Of a stretch of 64,000 nucleotides of DNA, positions 22,030-32,155 are shown in pieces. This DNA is from Phellopilus nigrolimitatus (lineage: Eukaryota; Basidiomycota; Agaricomycetes; Hymenochaetales; Hymenochaetaceae), in assembly GCA_021029095.1 (NCBI GenBank), contig JAJOHG010000006.1:806001-870000 (forward strand), written 5' to 3'. The notes below the pieces were generated by a model. The model searched no databases. It saw only the letters and a program-made list of their open reading frames with translations, and had not been told where the DNA came from. Position 1 is the first letter of the stretch. Each line of letters starts with the position of its first letter. The position numbers and the translations under genes are program-made.

Positions 22030-22730
22030 ACTGAGTGGCTGTCACACTTCTTTTGGGTCTTGGGATCGTTCTTCTCGTAGATGAGTCTTTTTTTCTCTGG
22101 GGATATACATACCGGTTCTATTCTTCTACTTGCGATATGTTGTACGGTTACATGACTCTGCCTCTGTAATGTATGCCATTTTTAGGAGAAGATAATTTCT
22201 TAATTTTCTTTGCAAAGCACCGACTGTATTATATAAGCAGCCACACGTGTCATCGAAGTCACACGAAACGTATGCTATCACCGCCGCAAAGTTAGTTATG
22301 GCACAGAACCTAATCGTCCGAGTCGACGTCGGAGGAGGTTGGCGATCCCTCCGCCGCTCATGCATTGGACTGACTACTACGAGTTTCGATATCTTTGGCT
22401 CTAGTTCGCTAAGTATACATACGTCCTCGCTGAGCAAGGCACGATGCGAGCGAGAAGCACCCAGTCCATAGTTCGTCTGTCTGTCTGGCCTTTCCTCGTT
22501 GTTTCCCCCAATTCCTGCGCTCGGATCTGGCTTCTAGCTACACTCTATAATACTCATTGGTCCTGGCCGCGGGAAATTCAACGGAGCTGTATCAGTGCAT
22601 TTGACGTCGCCTCCTTATAATCTCTGCCTTGTGTACTTGCGTGGCCCAAAGCTCGAAGTCTATTTAAGCTGTACTCAGTACTTGGTGCTTAGTCCTTCCT
22701 TCGCTCTCGAGTGCAGTGAATTTCTCGACT
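22030..22730. other. Intergenic, no gene seen
   Basis: About 700 bp between tandem genes. The last 100 bp, with a pyrimidine-rich stretch before ATG 22731, is probably promoter and leader. No ORF is supportable. Confidence 0.45.
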
Positions 22731-24778
22731 ATGGATGTCGATGATACGCATAGCACGGTCAGCGGCTCGACCCCGTCTGGATCATCTACTATGCTGTCAT
22801 CTATGGATGGGTCTCCCGCTCCCTCCTTGTATTCCTACCGCTCGGACCGTGATGGACACACCATGCTTCGTGAGATCGCAGGCAGAACACTGAATACGAC
22901 AAATGACCTCTATCTCCTTCCTGCAGGTTTGTTCTAATGTTTTGTTATTCGTGAGAATTTTACTGAAATATTATTCCAGACGAAGGAGAGCATGTTCGGC
23001 TGTGAGCAGACATACCTCGGTCTTTCGAGCAGCTTTTTAAATAAAAAGTCAGAGATAAACAACACCTCGTCAGTCTTTTATCGATTGGTGGACTTTATAT
23101 TGCAGTCCAAGAAGTGCGAGACGCACTCGCGCCAGCTGTTGGTCGTCAGCGAACCATCCTTGACCTGGGTTGGTTATTAATGTTCTTGTTTTCTACGTAT
23201 CTGTTTGACTGACGAATACCGCCTTATCAGGTTGTGGGGGAGGAAACTGGTGTGAAGAACCAATTTTCGAAAGTTAGTTTATCAGACTAAAATTTCCACA
23301 TTTTACCTGGACTTTAGGGCCATGGGAATGGCACAAGAGTTCCCCCACGCACAGGTAACTCATTACGCATCGGTGTTAACGTTAACTTATAGGCTTGTTA
23401 ATTTAAGGTTGTTGGTGTCGATTTAGCTCCTACCACAGTAAGGTGAGATCCAGCGATAATCACGAATCGTCGAATGATCAACTTCTTTGAAAGACCGCCG
23501 CCATTCAACTGTCGGTAAGCCCCGACAGCAATTTTACTTTACGGATTCCTCTCACTATAAATGTATTAAAGACTTGAGTTTGACGACGTAAAGCTTCCGA
23601 CTCTGCTGGACGTGCTGTGAGCTAAAGGGCATGTGTTGACAGTTTACCCTGGGTCCTTGAACACTATTACAATTCGTTCGATGTCGTGCATGCCCGCTGT
23701 ACAGCCAACGGGGTTTGTTAATTTTTCTGTTGTCGGCCATCGGTGATACTTGCTAATTTTATACAGGTGAAAGATTTCGAGAGATTTGTCCATGAGGCTG
23801 CTAAATGCGTGAGGCCAGGTATAGTCCTTCCTTTGTTCGTCAAAAGCACATTCCAGAGCTTACAACCCTAAGGCGGTGTTCTCCTTTTCATGGAGGGAAA
23901 CCTCGAAATACAAAATGAACAAATGACGGGTCAAGAAGCCGCCTTCGGGGATGCTGCGCCAGGCCAGTCATGGCTAGCTCGTTCGACTTTTGGTACGTTG
24001 ACATTATTTATTTTCTCGATCTACCTGGTAATGATATCAACAGAGGCGTACAATCTCATGAAAGCCCGCGGCAGTTATGTGGATGCAGGCATGATGCTCG
24101 AACGCTGGATGCTATCGTGCCGAGACCTTACTGACGTACAATCCCGAGAGATATGGACACCAGTAGGACCATGGAAAACAGGTGATTTTTCCATGTTTTT
24201 TGCATGAGCAGTGCTCATCTCTTATGTTCCATGGCGTCACACTATTGGTAATCGTGCATCTACGCGTTTCCGCACCTTTATCCTTCGTTGCTGAAAAAAT
24301 AGGCTCGACGCTTGAAGAAACGCAGCGATTGGAAATGGTCGGACAGTTGATGCGACAAAACATGAAGGCGAGCAATATTGATAATCGCTATTGACTCAAT
24401 AGTTACTAAAATTGCCGTAGGAATATGTTCGGTCGTGCAAGCCGATGTTCGTCGCCACGGGATACCCTCCCGCGCTGATAGAGCGATTTATAGAGGGAAC
24501 GGATAAAGGTAACTCCACTTATCACCTATTCTGTTCTCTCCTACCGTCTTTCGGTCTTCCGAGGAGCTTGCAGACCTGAGAGAAACCGAGTGGCTGATGA
24601 TCCTTCTCTCCTAATAGAGCTAGACGAGTTGAGCCTCCGCATGTACGTGAAGTGGCACTACGCCTGGTCGCGCCGCATCGTGGGCCCGAACCATCCTTTC
24701 CCTGCAATCGACATGAGCGGCGCGGGGAACACGATAACCGTGGATGAGTACGTCGCTCAGACGAGGAACGCGCATTAA
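22731..24778 (+). CDS. UMTA-type SAM-dependent methyltransferase, many small exons, one frame break
   Basis: Methyltransferase-domain protein of the family related to UMTA/LaeA. ATG 22731 (MDVDDTHSTVSGS) leads through a Ser-rich N-terminus to LREIAGRTLNTTNDLYLLPA. Further exons give DKQHLVSLLSIGGLYIAVQE, RQRTILDLGCGGGNW (motif I), AMGMAQEFPHAQVVGVDLAP and TTVRPPPFNCRLEFDD. The next exon then needs one base removed (23654/23655) to read FTLGLEHYYNSFDVVHARC. It continues VKDFERFVHEAAKCVRPGG, LLFMEGNLEIQNEQM, ARGSYVDAGMMLERW, TGSTLEETQRLEMVGQL, EYVRSCKPMFVATGYPPAL and ends EYVAQTRNAH. One intron is GC-AG (24368-24420). Substrate unknown; a regulatory LaeA-like role cannot be inferred from sequence. 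Confidence 0.82.
24368..24420 (+). other. GC-AG intron
   Basis: AAG/GCGAGC at the donor and GCCGTAG at the acceptor are the only ends that join QNMK to EYVRSCKPMF in frame inside the UMTA-type methyltransferase. No GT donor works here. Confidence 0.7.
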
Positions 24779-25748
24779 GAAGTTGCATGTTCGGCCAATA
24801 AAAAATAACCTCATTCTCTCTGGGGGGATGCACCACTGAATTATCGGTGGCAAGTCTATATTTTGTGTTTCTTCTCCCTCCTTGTCAGACTCAACCCAAG
24901 ATCTTTTTATTTATGATGCTGTTCTTTTCACCTGTCATTGTTCTTGTTCTGCCTGTTTGCATTTTCGTGTGTTTGGAGTCGTCACATCTGCATGTACGGC
25001 TAGCTTCGTTGTGCTAAGTTCGAGCGTTATGTGCTGTATGCATTTTCGCTTCTGGCGGTAGCTCCATGTACATATATAATACAGAGTTGCTTCCACTGGT
25101 GAGTCTTCCGCGAATTTGGCTATCTACTACCGAGCTCATCATCGTTAGCGGGCAAAGAAAAGCACCATACTAATTGTAGATGGTCCGTAAATAAAGGTGG
25201 TTCGCTTTCCGAGTCAAGACGAATGCAATTGGTATGGCTATAGATCGAAGGATGGAAGACTTGGGAAGACATCAAAGATCGAAAGCGAGGCGGGCGCGAG
25301 ATAGACGCGAGTTGGGCATAGTGGGTGCAAATTTCTCACCATTTTTTGCGGTATAGAAGTCACCATCTACTCAACTTATTTCCCACCGAGCAAAAAGAAT
25401 GTGCCCAATGAGATTCAGGAAGCAGAAAGCAAATATGTAATTTATCGAGGAAGAATAAGGACCGACGCGTACGATGGGGAGACAGTAGCGAGAACACATC
25501 AGGGATAAGAAAGATAGAGGAGAATGAAGTAGATAGCACGCAGGGGACAGTGCGCGAAAAAGGACGGTCCGTACATCGCACAAAAGGAGTGAATAGGATG
25601 TCCGACGGTAAGCGGTACGACAGCTGTACGACATGGGGAAAAGGGTATCAATCATCAAGATCCAGTTTCTTTCGAACGCGGCCAAGAAACAGCAAGGAAT
25701 AATGTAACATGGAAGAGGAGAACCTAGTGCAATCTTTTGATGGCCTAC
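24779..25748. other. Convergent intergenic region
   Basis: About 970 bp between the stop of the methyltransferase and the stop of minus-strand CDC10. It should contain both 3' UTRs; no further gene or repeat recognised. Confidence 0.45.
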
Positions 25749-27114
25749 TTATGCGGCAGGCGCAGGACGCGGCTGCTCCTTGGCGTTCTCCTTGAGAGCG
25801 AGCAGCTGCTTCGAGCGGAAGGCCTCGTAGTGGATCTGCGCGGTCGTCTCGATGAGGTCCTGCAGGTGTGTCCTGTGAATGACGAGAAAAAAGTCAGAAG
25901 TGGTCGAATTGAAGCGTAGAAGAATAGCGGACCTCGTAAGGAAGTTCCTGAGGTAGACGAATTCACAATGGTTCTCGTCCTCGATGTTGATGACGCCCCA
26001 GCGGTTCTTGCGTCCCCGGACTTGCTTGCCGTCGATGAGCACGTTGCGCTCGGAGCCAACAACTGCAAAGGGAATCATGTTCTGCATGGGCAAGGTTAAA
26101 ACACTTAATTCAGCTGTATAAGGTAACGGTTCAACTGCAAATACGAACCCGGATCCTCTCGTTGAGACGGAGCTCCTCGTCATCATTTTCATCAGTATCA
26201 AAGGGATAGAGGACAATGTTGTTGTACACGAGCTCAGCACGAATCTAACATAAGAAGGAATCAAGCGTGAGACTCTGCCACGTGAGTTATATGTATTAAG
26301 GACGTACCCTCTGCTTGAATGCGTCTCTCTCGTCCATCGTTAGACTGTCCGCCTTTGCGATAACCGGAACAACGTTGACGACCTCGCTCAGCTTCTTCAT
26401 GACGATGATGTCAATGGGGCGAAGCGAGTGGCCCGTCGGGTTGATGAAGAACAAACAGCAATGGATGCGAGTGTCCTGGATGTAGCGGTCACGGACGGCA
26501 GTGAGCTCCTTACGGAGGTACGCGCTGTGTTGATCCTTAATGTACTTGACAATGGGATCCCAGCTGTGCAGACAGACGCTATAAGCACCCTGCCAACAGA
26601 TTACAACGTGAAGCGATAAAACGTACCAGTTCTCGTTATTGACCATGTCACCGTAACCCGGAGTATCGACAATGTTTAACCGAAGTCGTACACCATTTTC
26701 ACTGATAACTACACGATGTACAAAATGAATTTAAAATCCACTGAGTTGCGTTATCTTGAAGAAAAAGAAAATACATACCATGAGAGGCTGCCTGAATCTC
26801 AGTCGTTTGCCGAACAGGCTCATCCGACTCCAGACGACCCTTGGAGTCGATCAAGTGCGACGCAAAAATCGTGTTAATGAGCGTCGACTTCCCCAGACCA
26901 GTTTGCCCTGTAAACAGAAAGGGGAAAGGGGTCCGTTAAATGGATGTCCGACACTATAATCGAAGCTGAAAATTGAAATTGAATGGTGCGCACCGCAGAC
27001 AATGACATTGAACTGGAAACCACGCTTCAAGAGCTTGTGCTCAATCTGCTGGGTGATGGTGTCGAAACCGACGTACGCGGTGGCACGGATCTCCTCAGCA
27101 TCGGGGGCGGACAT
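25749..27114 (-). CDS. CDC10: Septin of the Cdc10 class
   Basis: Filament-forming GTPase of the cytokinetic and cortical septin scaffold. ATG 27114 gives MSAPDAEEIRATAYVGFDTI, the polybasic LLKRGFQFNVIVCG, then after an intron the P-loop QTGLGKSTLINTIFASHLID. Switch I/II exons give VRLRLNIVDTPGYGDMVNN (DTPG = G3), CWDPIVKYIKDQHSAYLRKE, the G4 motif VIAKAD in VVPVIAKADSLTMDE, and the septin-unique stretch IPFAVVGSERNVLIDGKQVR. It ends THLQDLIETTAQIHYEAFRS plus a short Ala/Pro tail at 25749. All six introns are GT-AG. The short C-terminus without a long coiled coil fits Cdc10 rather than Cdc3, Cdc11 or Cdc12. Confidence 0.95.
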
Positions 27115-27733
27115 GGTAATAATTGTGAAGAAAGGGGGGAAGGTAAAGAGAGCGAGGGGGGCGTCGCTGTTGGGTGCAGCTGAACGACGGACGACGAGCG
27201 CGAGCGAGAAACAAAATTGAGTTTGCGCGTCGCCAAGTTTGGAAGGTCCCCGTTTGGCGGTGGCTGAAGCTCTGACAGTCTGCTCGCTGCTCGCTGTTCG
27301 CTCTTCTACTCTCTTCCTCTGCAATCTTGGTCACCCGTCTGCCTTCATCGACGTGTCATGGATGTATTATAGGAGAGCGCATCGATTCCCGTAAATCCAT
27401 GTGAAGTCTGAAACGCGATTGAAAGCGTGTCTGTGACCTTGTATGGACACGTTATACAAACTTTTTATTACCTGCTCTCCCTCGCAAAAAAATAAAAATA
27501 AAATAGAACAACAAGTAAATAGGCGTCCGGTTAGGCGGACAGTGTGCTCTGCGAGGGGAAAGGCTGTTCAGCATGATGTTGTATTATCGAAGAATGTTCT
27601 GGACAGTTACAAAGTCAGAGAGTGTATCAGTACACCTCTCCACTGAACTCATTTCGTTCCATCTTAATCGCACTTTACCTTCTGGCACAAGCTTTAGTTT
27701 TTGCATTATACCGTACTCGAGCATCCGCACGTC
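27115..27733. promoter_or_regulatory. Divergent intergenic region between CDC10 and AHA1
   Basis: About 620 bp between two divergent starts, expected to hold both promoters. I see no tRNA, ORF or repeat of note in it. Confidence 0.45.
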
Positions 27734-29203
27734 ATGTCCTCCATGCCGCTAAGTACCGCCAACTGGCATTGGAAGAACAAAAATGTGACACCTTGGGCGA
27801 AGAGCTGGTTCGAGAGCCAGCTCACCACCATTGAGATCAAAGAGGGCGAGGAAGTCGTCTCAATCACAGAGGTGACGGACGTAGACGGCGACGTCGAACT
27901 CGGCCAAAGAAAATCCAAGTGCGTTAACTCAACCATGCACGTCGCAGTTCGAGGAATACTGAGCTCGCGCGTGTTTCGCCAGGCTCATCACGATTTATGA
28001 TTGCTCGGTTTCTTTGAAGTGGGAGGGCACCGCGTCAGACAACACGAAAGTCTCAGGAAAACTAACGATCCCGGAGGTGTCGCATGAAATCACGTTGGAC
28101 AAGTTGTCAGATTATGTGGTACGCTTTCGCATTTCAACATCCTGATTCTTATGTTTCTTGAGGCTTTTTGATACGCGTAGTACAACTGGAGTCTATCCAC
28201 CACCTTGTCTCCAGCAGTTGACAAGCTCTACACGCTCGCAAAGAAGCGCTTCCCGGCCGCGCTTGAGACGAAGTTCGAAGAGTTTGCCGCCGCGCTGATC
28301 GACACGCACGGGAAGGACCTGCAGGTCAACCCAACTTCCTCCGCGGAACCCTCGCGTACTGGCACGCCCACCCCCACCGCTGCGCCTGTCGCATCCTCGT
28401 CCATCGGGAAGCCAGGCCCGAAAGTGGTTAAGCAGGAGCAGAAGGCGTTGAACACGTCAAATGTCACTGTGGAGGCATCGTTTATGGCATCCTGCGGACG
28501 ACCTTTTCCAGATGTTGACGGACCAGAGCAAAATCCCCATGTGGACCCGTGCTGCAGCTCAGGTCAGCCTGACTTTTCTGTCTTATTGGCGTACCGAGTT
28601 CCAACCTGTCTGACTCATGATTTTCTTGTATTAGTCGAAGCCCGAACCCGGTGCGCCCTTCTCGCTTTTCGGCGGAGGTGTGAAAGGCACATTTGTGTCC
28701 CTCGAGAAACCCGGCAAGTTCGTGCAGAAATGGGCACTGGCGAGCCCTACCTGGCCTTCTGGTACGCATGTACTGAATATCAGTCACCTTATACTGACTC
28801 CTCATCTTAAACCTATAGAACACTATGCTACGTTGACTACTTTGCTTCAGCAGTCCTCGGACTCTACGAAGGTTGTATTCGCGTTAGACGGAGTACCTAC
28901 CGGCATAGAGGATGAAATTAGAAGGAACATGGAGGGCTACTAGTCCGTTTCTACTTTTTCCTATTGCTTAAGCCTCGCTTGCTGATTTTTCCTAACAGTA
29001 TCCAAGGGCTGAAGTCGATAGGGTACGTCCAATTGGTCTATTCCGAACCGGCTTCATCGTCCCGCACGACTTTGCGCCGTCATGTTTCGTCCAAAAAGGC
29101 GGAAGAATCCACGCAGGCAGGGAGCTCATCCCGCGCCGTTGCCATCGCCCTCGCAGCTGTAGTGCTCGTGGGGGCCTTCGCTATACCCTATCTTCGAAAA
29201 TAA
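27734..29203 (+). CDS. AHA1: Hsp90 co-chaperone AHA1 with hydrophobic C-terminal tail and one frame break
   Basis: Activator of the Hsp90 ATPase. ATG 27734 gives MSSMPLSTANWHWKNKNVTP, the N-terminal Hsp90-binding signature. Exons continue ITIYDCSVSLKWEGTA, LTIPEVSHEITLDKLSDYV, YNWSLSTT...AVDKLYTLA, and a Pro/Ser/Thr linker. VTVEASFMAS is followed one base out of frame (28492/28493) by ADDLFQMLTDQSKIPMWTRA, the AHSA1 C-domain. It continues APFSLFGGGVKGTFVSLEK, FVQKWALASPTWPS and DEIRRNMEGYY, then YIQGLKSIGYVQLVYSEP. Beyond the usual end there is a Ser/Arg/Lys linker and a predicted membrane helix AVAIALAAVVLVGAFAIPYL plus RK at 29203. The tail is in frame with a canonical last exon, but its role is unknown. 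Confidence 0.92.
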
Positions 29204-29777
29204 TCTAGTAATGGATGGATGGACGGATGGATGGCTTAAGTGGGAGGTACCGTGCCTTCGGGGAGACACTCTCGAAATTTGCGAAATCCGCTTTAATCAA
29301 TTATGTGCATAAGTTAACCTCTCAGACTAATTTGGTTTTCTCTTCTTCATCGTGTTTTATACAGGTTGGGCACCGCTCTTTAGATATCAATACTCTTTGT
29401 TCTGGCTCGCACGCACTTCCCTTGGTAGAGGTTATTCGGCTGTAAATGTCCGGTATCAGAGTATGAGTATGAGGGGGGAGAGAGGGGGTTAGGGGGAGAG
29501 GGATAGGGGAGGGGAGAAACAGTAAAGTATCGAATGTAAGAAGAATAGATTTCATGGTGTTTATACATGAAAAAAGGGAATGTATACGAGGGGTTCTTAC
29601 AATGGTCAGATGCTCGCTTACTAAGCCGCCTAGGAGAATCAGTCGTTTCGAGCTCGCGCATCGAGTTTCAACCTTGACAACTCTCCATTCACCTCATCAT
29701 CCAAACGCTCTCAACCTCCACATTTCTGTTTTCTTTTCTGCTTATTTTATTCTCCTTCTTTCGTTTTTCGAACGAAG
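29204..29777. other. Intergenic between AHA1 and LSM14
   Basis: About 570 bp. It opens with an ATGG-type microsatellite (listed separately) and contains purine-rich sequence (29460-29520). Otherwise it is presumably 3' UTR and the LSM14 promoter. Confidence 0.45.
29211..29234. repeat. Tetranucleotide ATGG-type microsatellite
   Basis: Six near-perfect ATGG units (one is ACGG) directly after the AHA1 stop, in the probable 3' UTR. Confidence 0.9.
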
Positions 29778-31513
29778 ATGGCGACCAGTTTCATCGGGTC
29801 AGCACCAATGTCACCGTTTCTCTCCCTTTTTTCGTCGCGTCTCAGACGACTTGTTTTGCCCTACACAGAAAGGCCATATCTCTCCTCTCGCACTCTGATG
29901 TACGATACCGGGGCATCCTCGCGGGGCTCGACCCGCAAAATTCGACGATCCAGCTGCGCAATGGTGAGCGACGTCGCGTTCCTCTGTTGAGGGCCACGCG
30001 TCCGACTGATGAACGATGTCATCGGCAACGAAAACGCGAACAGTGTACTCCATGGGAACCGAAGACCGGCGGTGCGTGTCTTTTCTTGCGTAGAGACCTA
30101 CTTTTTCGCGACCACTTGCTGTATGATGAATCCAATACGGATGTAATGGGTCATAGACCCCGACGTCCGAGAGCGCATAACAATCGTGTGGATGTTTCCG
30201 TTGCCTTCCTTCTGACTTTGCTCCTCCTCTTCTGTGTCTTCCTGTTATATTTTGTGAGATCTGACATATTGCATAATTTTATAGGCCACCTCAGGAGTTC
30301 ATTCCACCTGCAGAACAGCCATACCAATATATTATTTTCCGTGCCTCTGAGGTGAAGGACATTGCCCTTGATAATAATGAAGAACCGGCAATGCGCACAA
30401 GGAGTGTCCATGATGACCCTGCTGTTATTGGGGTAAGTGGCTAGTACTCTCTTTTTGTTTCCAATGATGAAGCCAATCCGGATGTAAATGGGTTCAAACC
30501 CTTCTGTCCGAGAGCGCATAAACTCGTGTGGATTCTTCCGTTGCCTTCCTTCTGATCATTCTCGCCTTTTCTTGCGACCCGGGAAGAAATTCTACGTTAT
30601 GTCAATACTGACAAATATTCAATTAGGCCTCGGGCCCACCAATGGCGAACGGAGCATATGGTCAATTTTATCCTGGTGCAGCACAACCTGGCATCACGCC
30701 CCCGCCACAGCAAGTCCCTGCTACTCTAGGCTCGCGACCACCGCCGGGTACCATACCCCAACCAGGTGTCAGCCCAGCAGCGGTGCAGCGAACAGCCAGT
30801 GCAAATGGTGAACAGCTCGCGCAGCCGCACGTGCAGGGAAGCGGCCGGACGAGTAGCAACAGCCGACGCGGGAACAATAACTCCGTCTCTAACGCCGCGG
30901 CGTCGCTGGAGAAGGTCGAGCGTGCGCACTTGGCGACCTTCGTATTTCCAATGCGCAAGCGCGTGGCCGGAGGAATGGTGGTGGGAGGCAACATGCGGAA
31001 ATTAAGGTCCCTCCGACGGACTTTGACTTCGCGGGCTCGAACGCGCGGTTTGATAAGACCGCGGTCGGAGGGCGAACGTCTACGCAGGGCGAGGAGAGCG
31101 ACGCGAATACAAATCCGTCCGATGAAGAGGCCGAGGCCGAAGCTGATGCGCAACCGAAGGCAGCCGCGAGCAAGAACGCGAAGGACAAGGATAAGGATCC
31201 GGCGTACAATCCAAAGAAGTCGTTCTTTGACATGCTGTCGTCGTCTGCGAACGGCGCTCCCCTGCAAAACGGTGGAGGCGCCAGGGGAGGCGGAGGACGA
31301 AGGGGCATGGGGAAGAGCCGAAGGGAAGAGGAGAGAGAGAAGAACGTCGCGACTTTCGGTGAGCCTGGGGGTGTAGGCCTGATGGGTCCTGGTGCATATG
31401 TGGGTGGCTATGGTGGTTATGGCAGACGTGGAGGAGGGCGTGGGGGGAGACGCGGGGGCGGCGGCCGGCGCAATGCTGGAGCTGTGGCTGGAGCTGGAGG
31501 GGCAGAGCAATGA
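29778..31513 (+). CDS. SCD6: LSM14/Scd6-type mRNP protein, one frame break
   Basis: Translation repressor/decapping-associated protein of P-bodies (Scd6/Sum2/RAP55 family). ATG 29778 gives MATSFIG, and after an intron KAISLLSHSDVRYRGILAGL and DPQNSTIQLRN (LSm14 N-terminal domain). VYSMGTEDRRPPQEFIPP, YQYIIFRASEVKDIALDN and DDPAVIG complete it. The middle is Pro/Ser/Asn-rich. SLEKVERA is followed by LGDLRISNAQARGRRNGGG and IKVPPTDFDFAGSNARFDK (FDF motif) only if one base is supplied near 30926. The end has KKSFFDMLSSSANG, KSRREEEREKNVATFG (TFG motif) and RGG repeats. Introns 2 (30072-30284) and 3 (30433-30626) are unusually long and share a cassette. Confidence 0.93.
30123..30215 (+). repeat. 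Intronic cassette, copy 1 (LSM14 intron 2)
   Basis: A 93-bp segment beginning ATGATGAATCCAATACGGAT and ending CCGTTGCCTTCCTTCTGA. It is about 80 percent identical by eye, in the same orientation, to the segment at 30464-30555. Flanking intron sequences are unrelated. Confidence 0.85.
30464..30555 (+). repeat. Intronic cassette, copy 2 (LSM14 intron 3)
   Basis: A 92-bp segment beginning ATGATGAAGCCAATCCGGAT, sharing GTCCGAGAGCGCATAA and CCGTTGCCTTCCTTCTGA with copy 1. It contains GGGTTCAAACCC, a small palindrome; copy 1 has GGGTCATAGACCC at the same place, so the hairpin is conserved while its loop differs. Confidence 0.85.
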
Positions 31514-32078
31514 AGTTGATCTTCGCATGATCGTCGTGTTTTCGCTATTTTTGTACTGCAATGAGTGCTCGGCACTTCTTTCTCAATGATATTTGGGTTT
31601 GCCTTTTTCGATGTTAGAATATTGGCAGTTTTCTGTATGATGCACGTTTGCGCATCGCAAGTGCGCTCAGTTTGCTGAGTTCTGATCTGATCGTGTAGGT
31701 CTGCTGTGCATGATTTTGGAGTTCAAGGGAACCGTAAGTTCTTATTCCTGTCAGTGATTTGATGCCTCAAAGTCGCATGTACGCGAGCGGCGTTCGGCGA
31801 CACAGGAAGACAGTGTAATTGTGGCCTGGGTGGGCATGTACCATCTTTTTTCCGCAGTGGTCTTTCCAATGAATGGATCAAAGACGAGGAGATGAGAAGC
31901 GCGTGCTAATTTACGGGAGCGGCGCGCGCCGCACGGCGACGCGTACATCCATGTACGCCGCCTCCTGGCGTACCGCGTAGAAAATGACGAACAACGTAAG
32001 CGCAGCCAAATAAGGAAGCCGACTTTTTTACCCTTATAAAAGGTGGTAATCCCAAGTGCCAGAAAATGACACAACGCA

Positions 32079-32098
32079 CCCCCCCCCCCCCCCCCCCC
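32079..32098. repeat. Homopolymer of 20 cytosines
   Basis: Uninterrupted C20 about 60 bp before the Zn2Cys6 start codon. The exact length in any assembly is unreliable. Confidence 0.9.
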
Positions 32099-32110
32099 TA
32101 TTATAGTTCT

Positions 32111-32152
32111 ATGGCCGAAATGCTGCTTTTCGTGCCCCCCGCGTCTCCCTAG
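32111..32152 (+). promoter_or_regulatory. Upstream ORF in the leader of the Zn2Cys6 gene
   Basis: ATG GCC GAA ... encodes 13 residues (MAEMLLFVPPASP) and stops at 32150-32152, three bases before the main ATG at 32156. If the transcript includes it, reinitiation immediately downstream would be needed, which usually dampens translation. Transcript start unknown. Confidence 0.45.
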
Positions 32153-32155
32153 CAT

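Larger units (their letters stand above)
31514..32155. other. Intergenic between LSM14 and the Zn2Cys6 gene
   Basis: About 640 bp with the LSM14 3' UTR and the promoter and leader of the Zn2Cys6 gene. Within it are a C20 tract and a short upstream ORF, both listed separately. Confidence 0.5.

Noticed and set aside
30464..30555. Pol III B box (GGGTTCAAACCC) marking the intronic cassette as a tRNA-derived SINE
   Set aside because: The other copy has a different loop at this place, no A box or poly-A tail is present and no target duplication is visible.
30668..31561. Minus-strand ORF of 297 codons opposite LSM14
   Set aside because: Antisense shadow of the RGG/Ser-rich LSM14 exon with low-complexity translation; the plus strand carries conserved FDF and TFG motifs.
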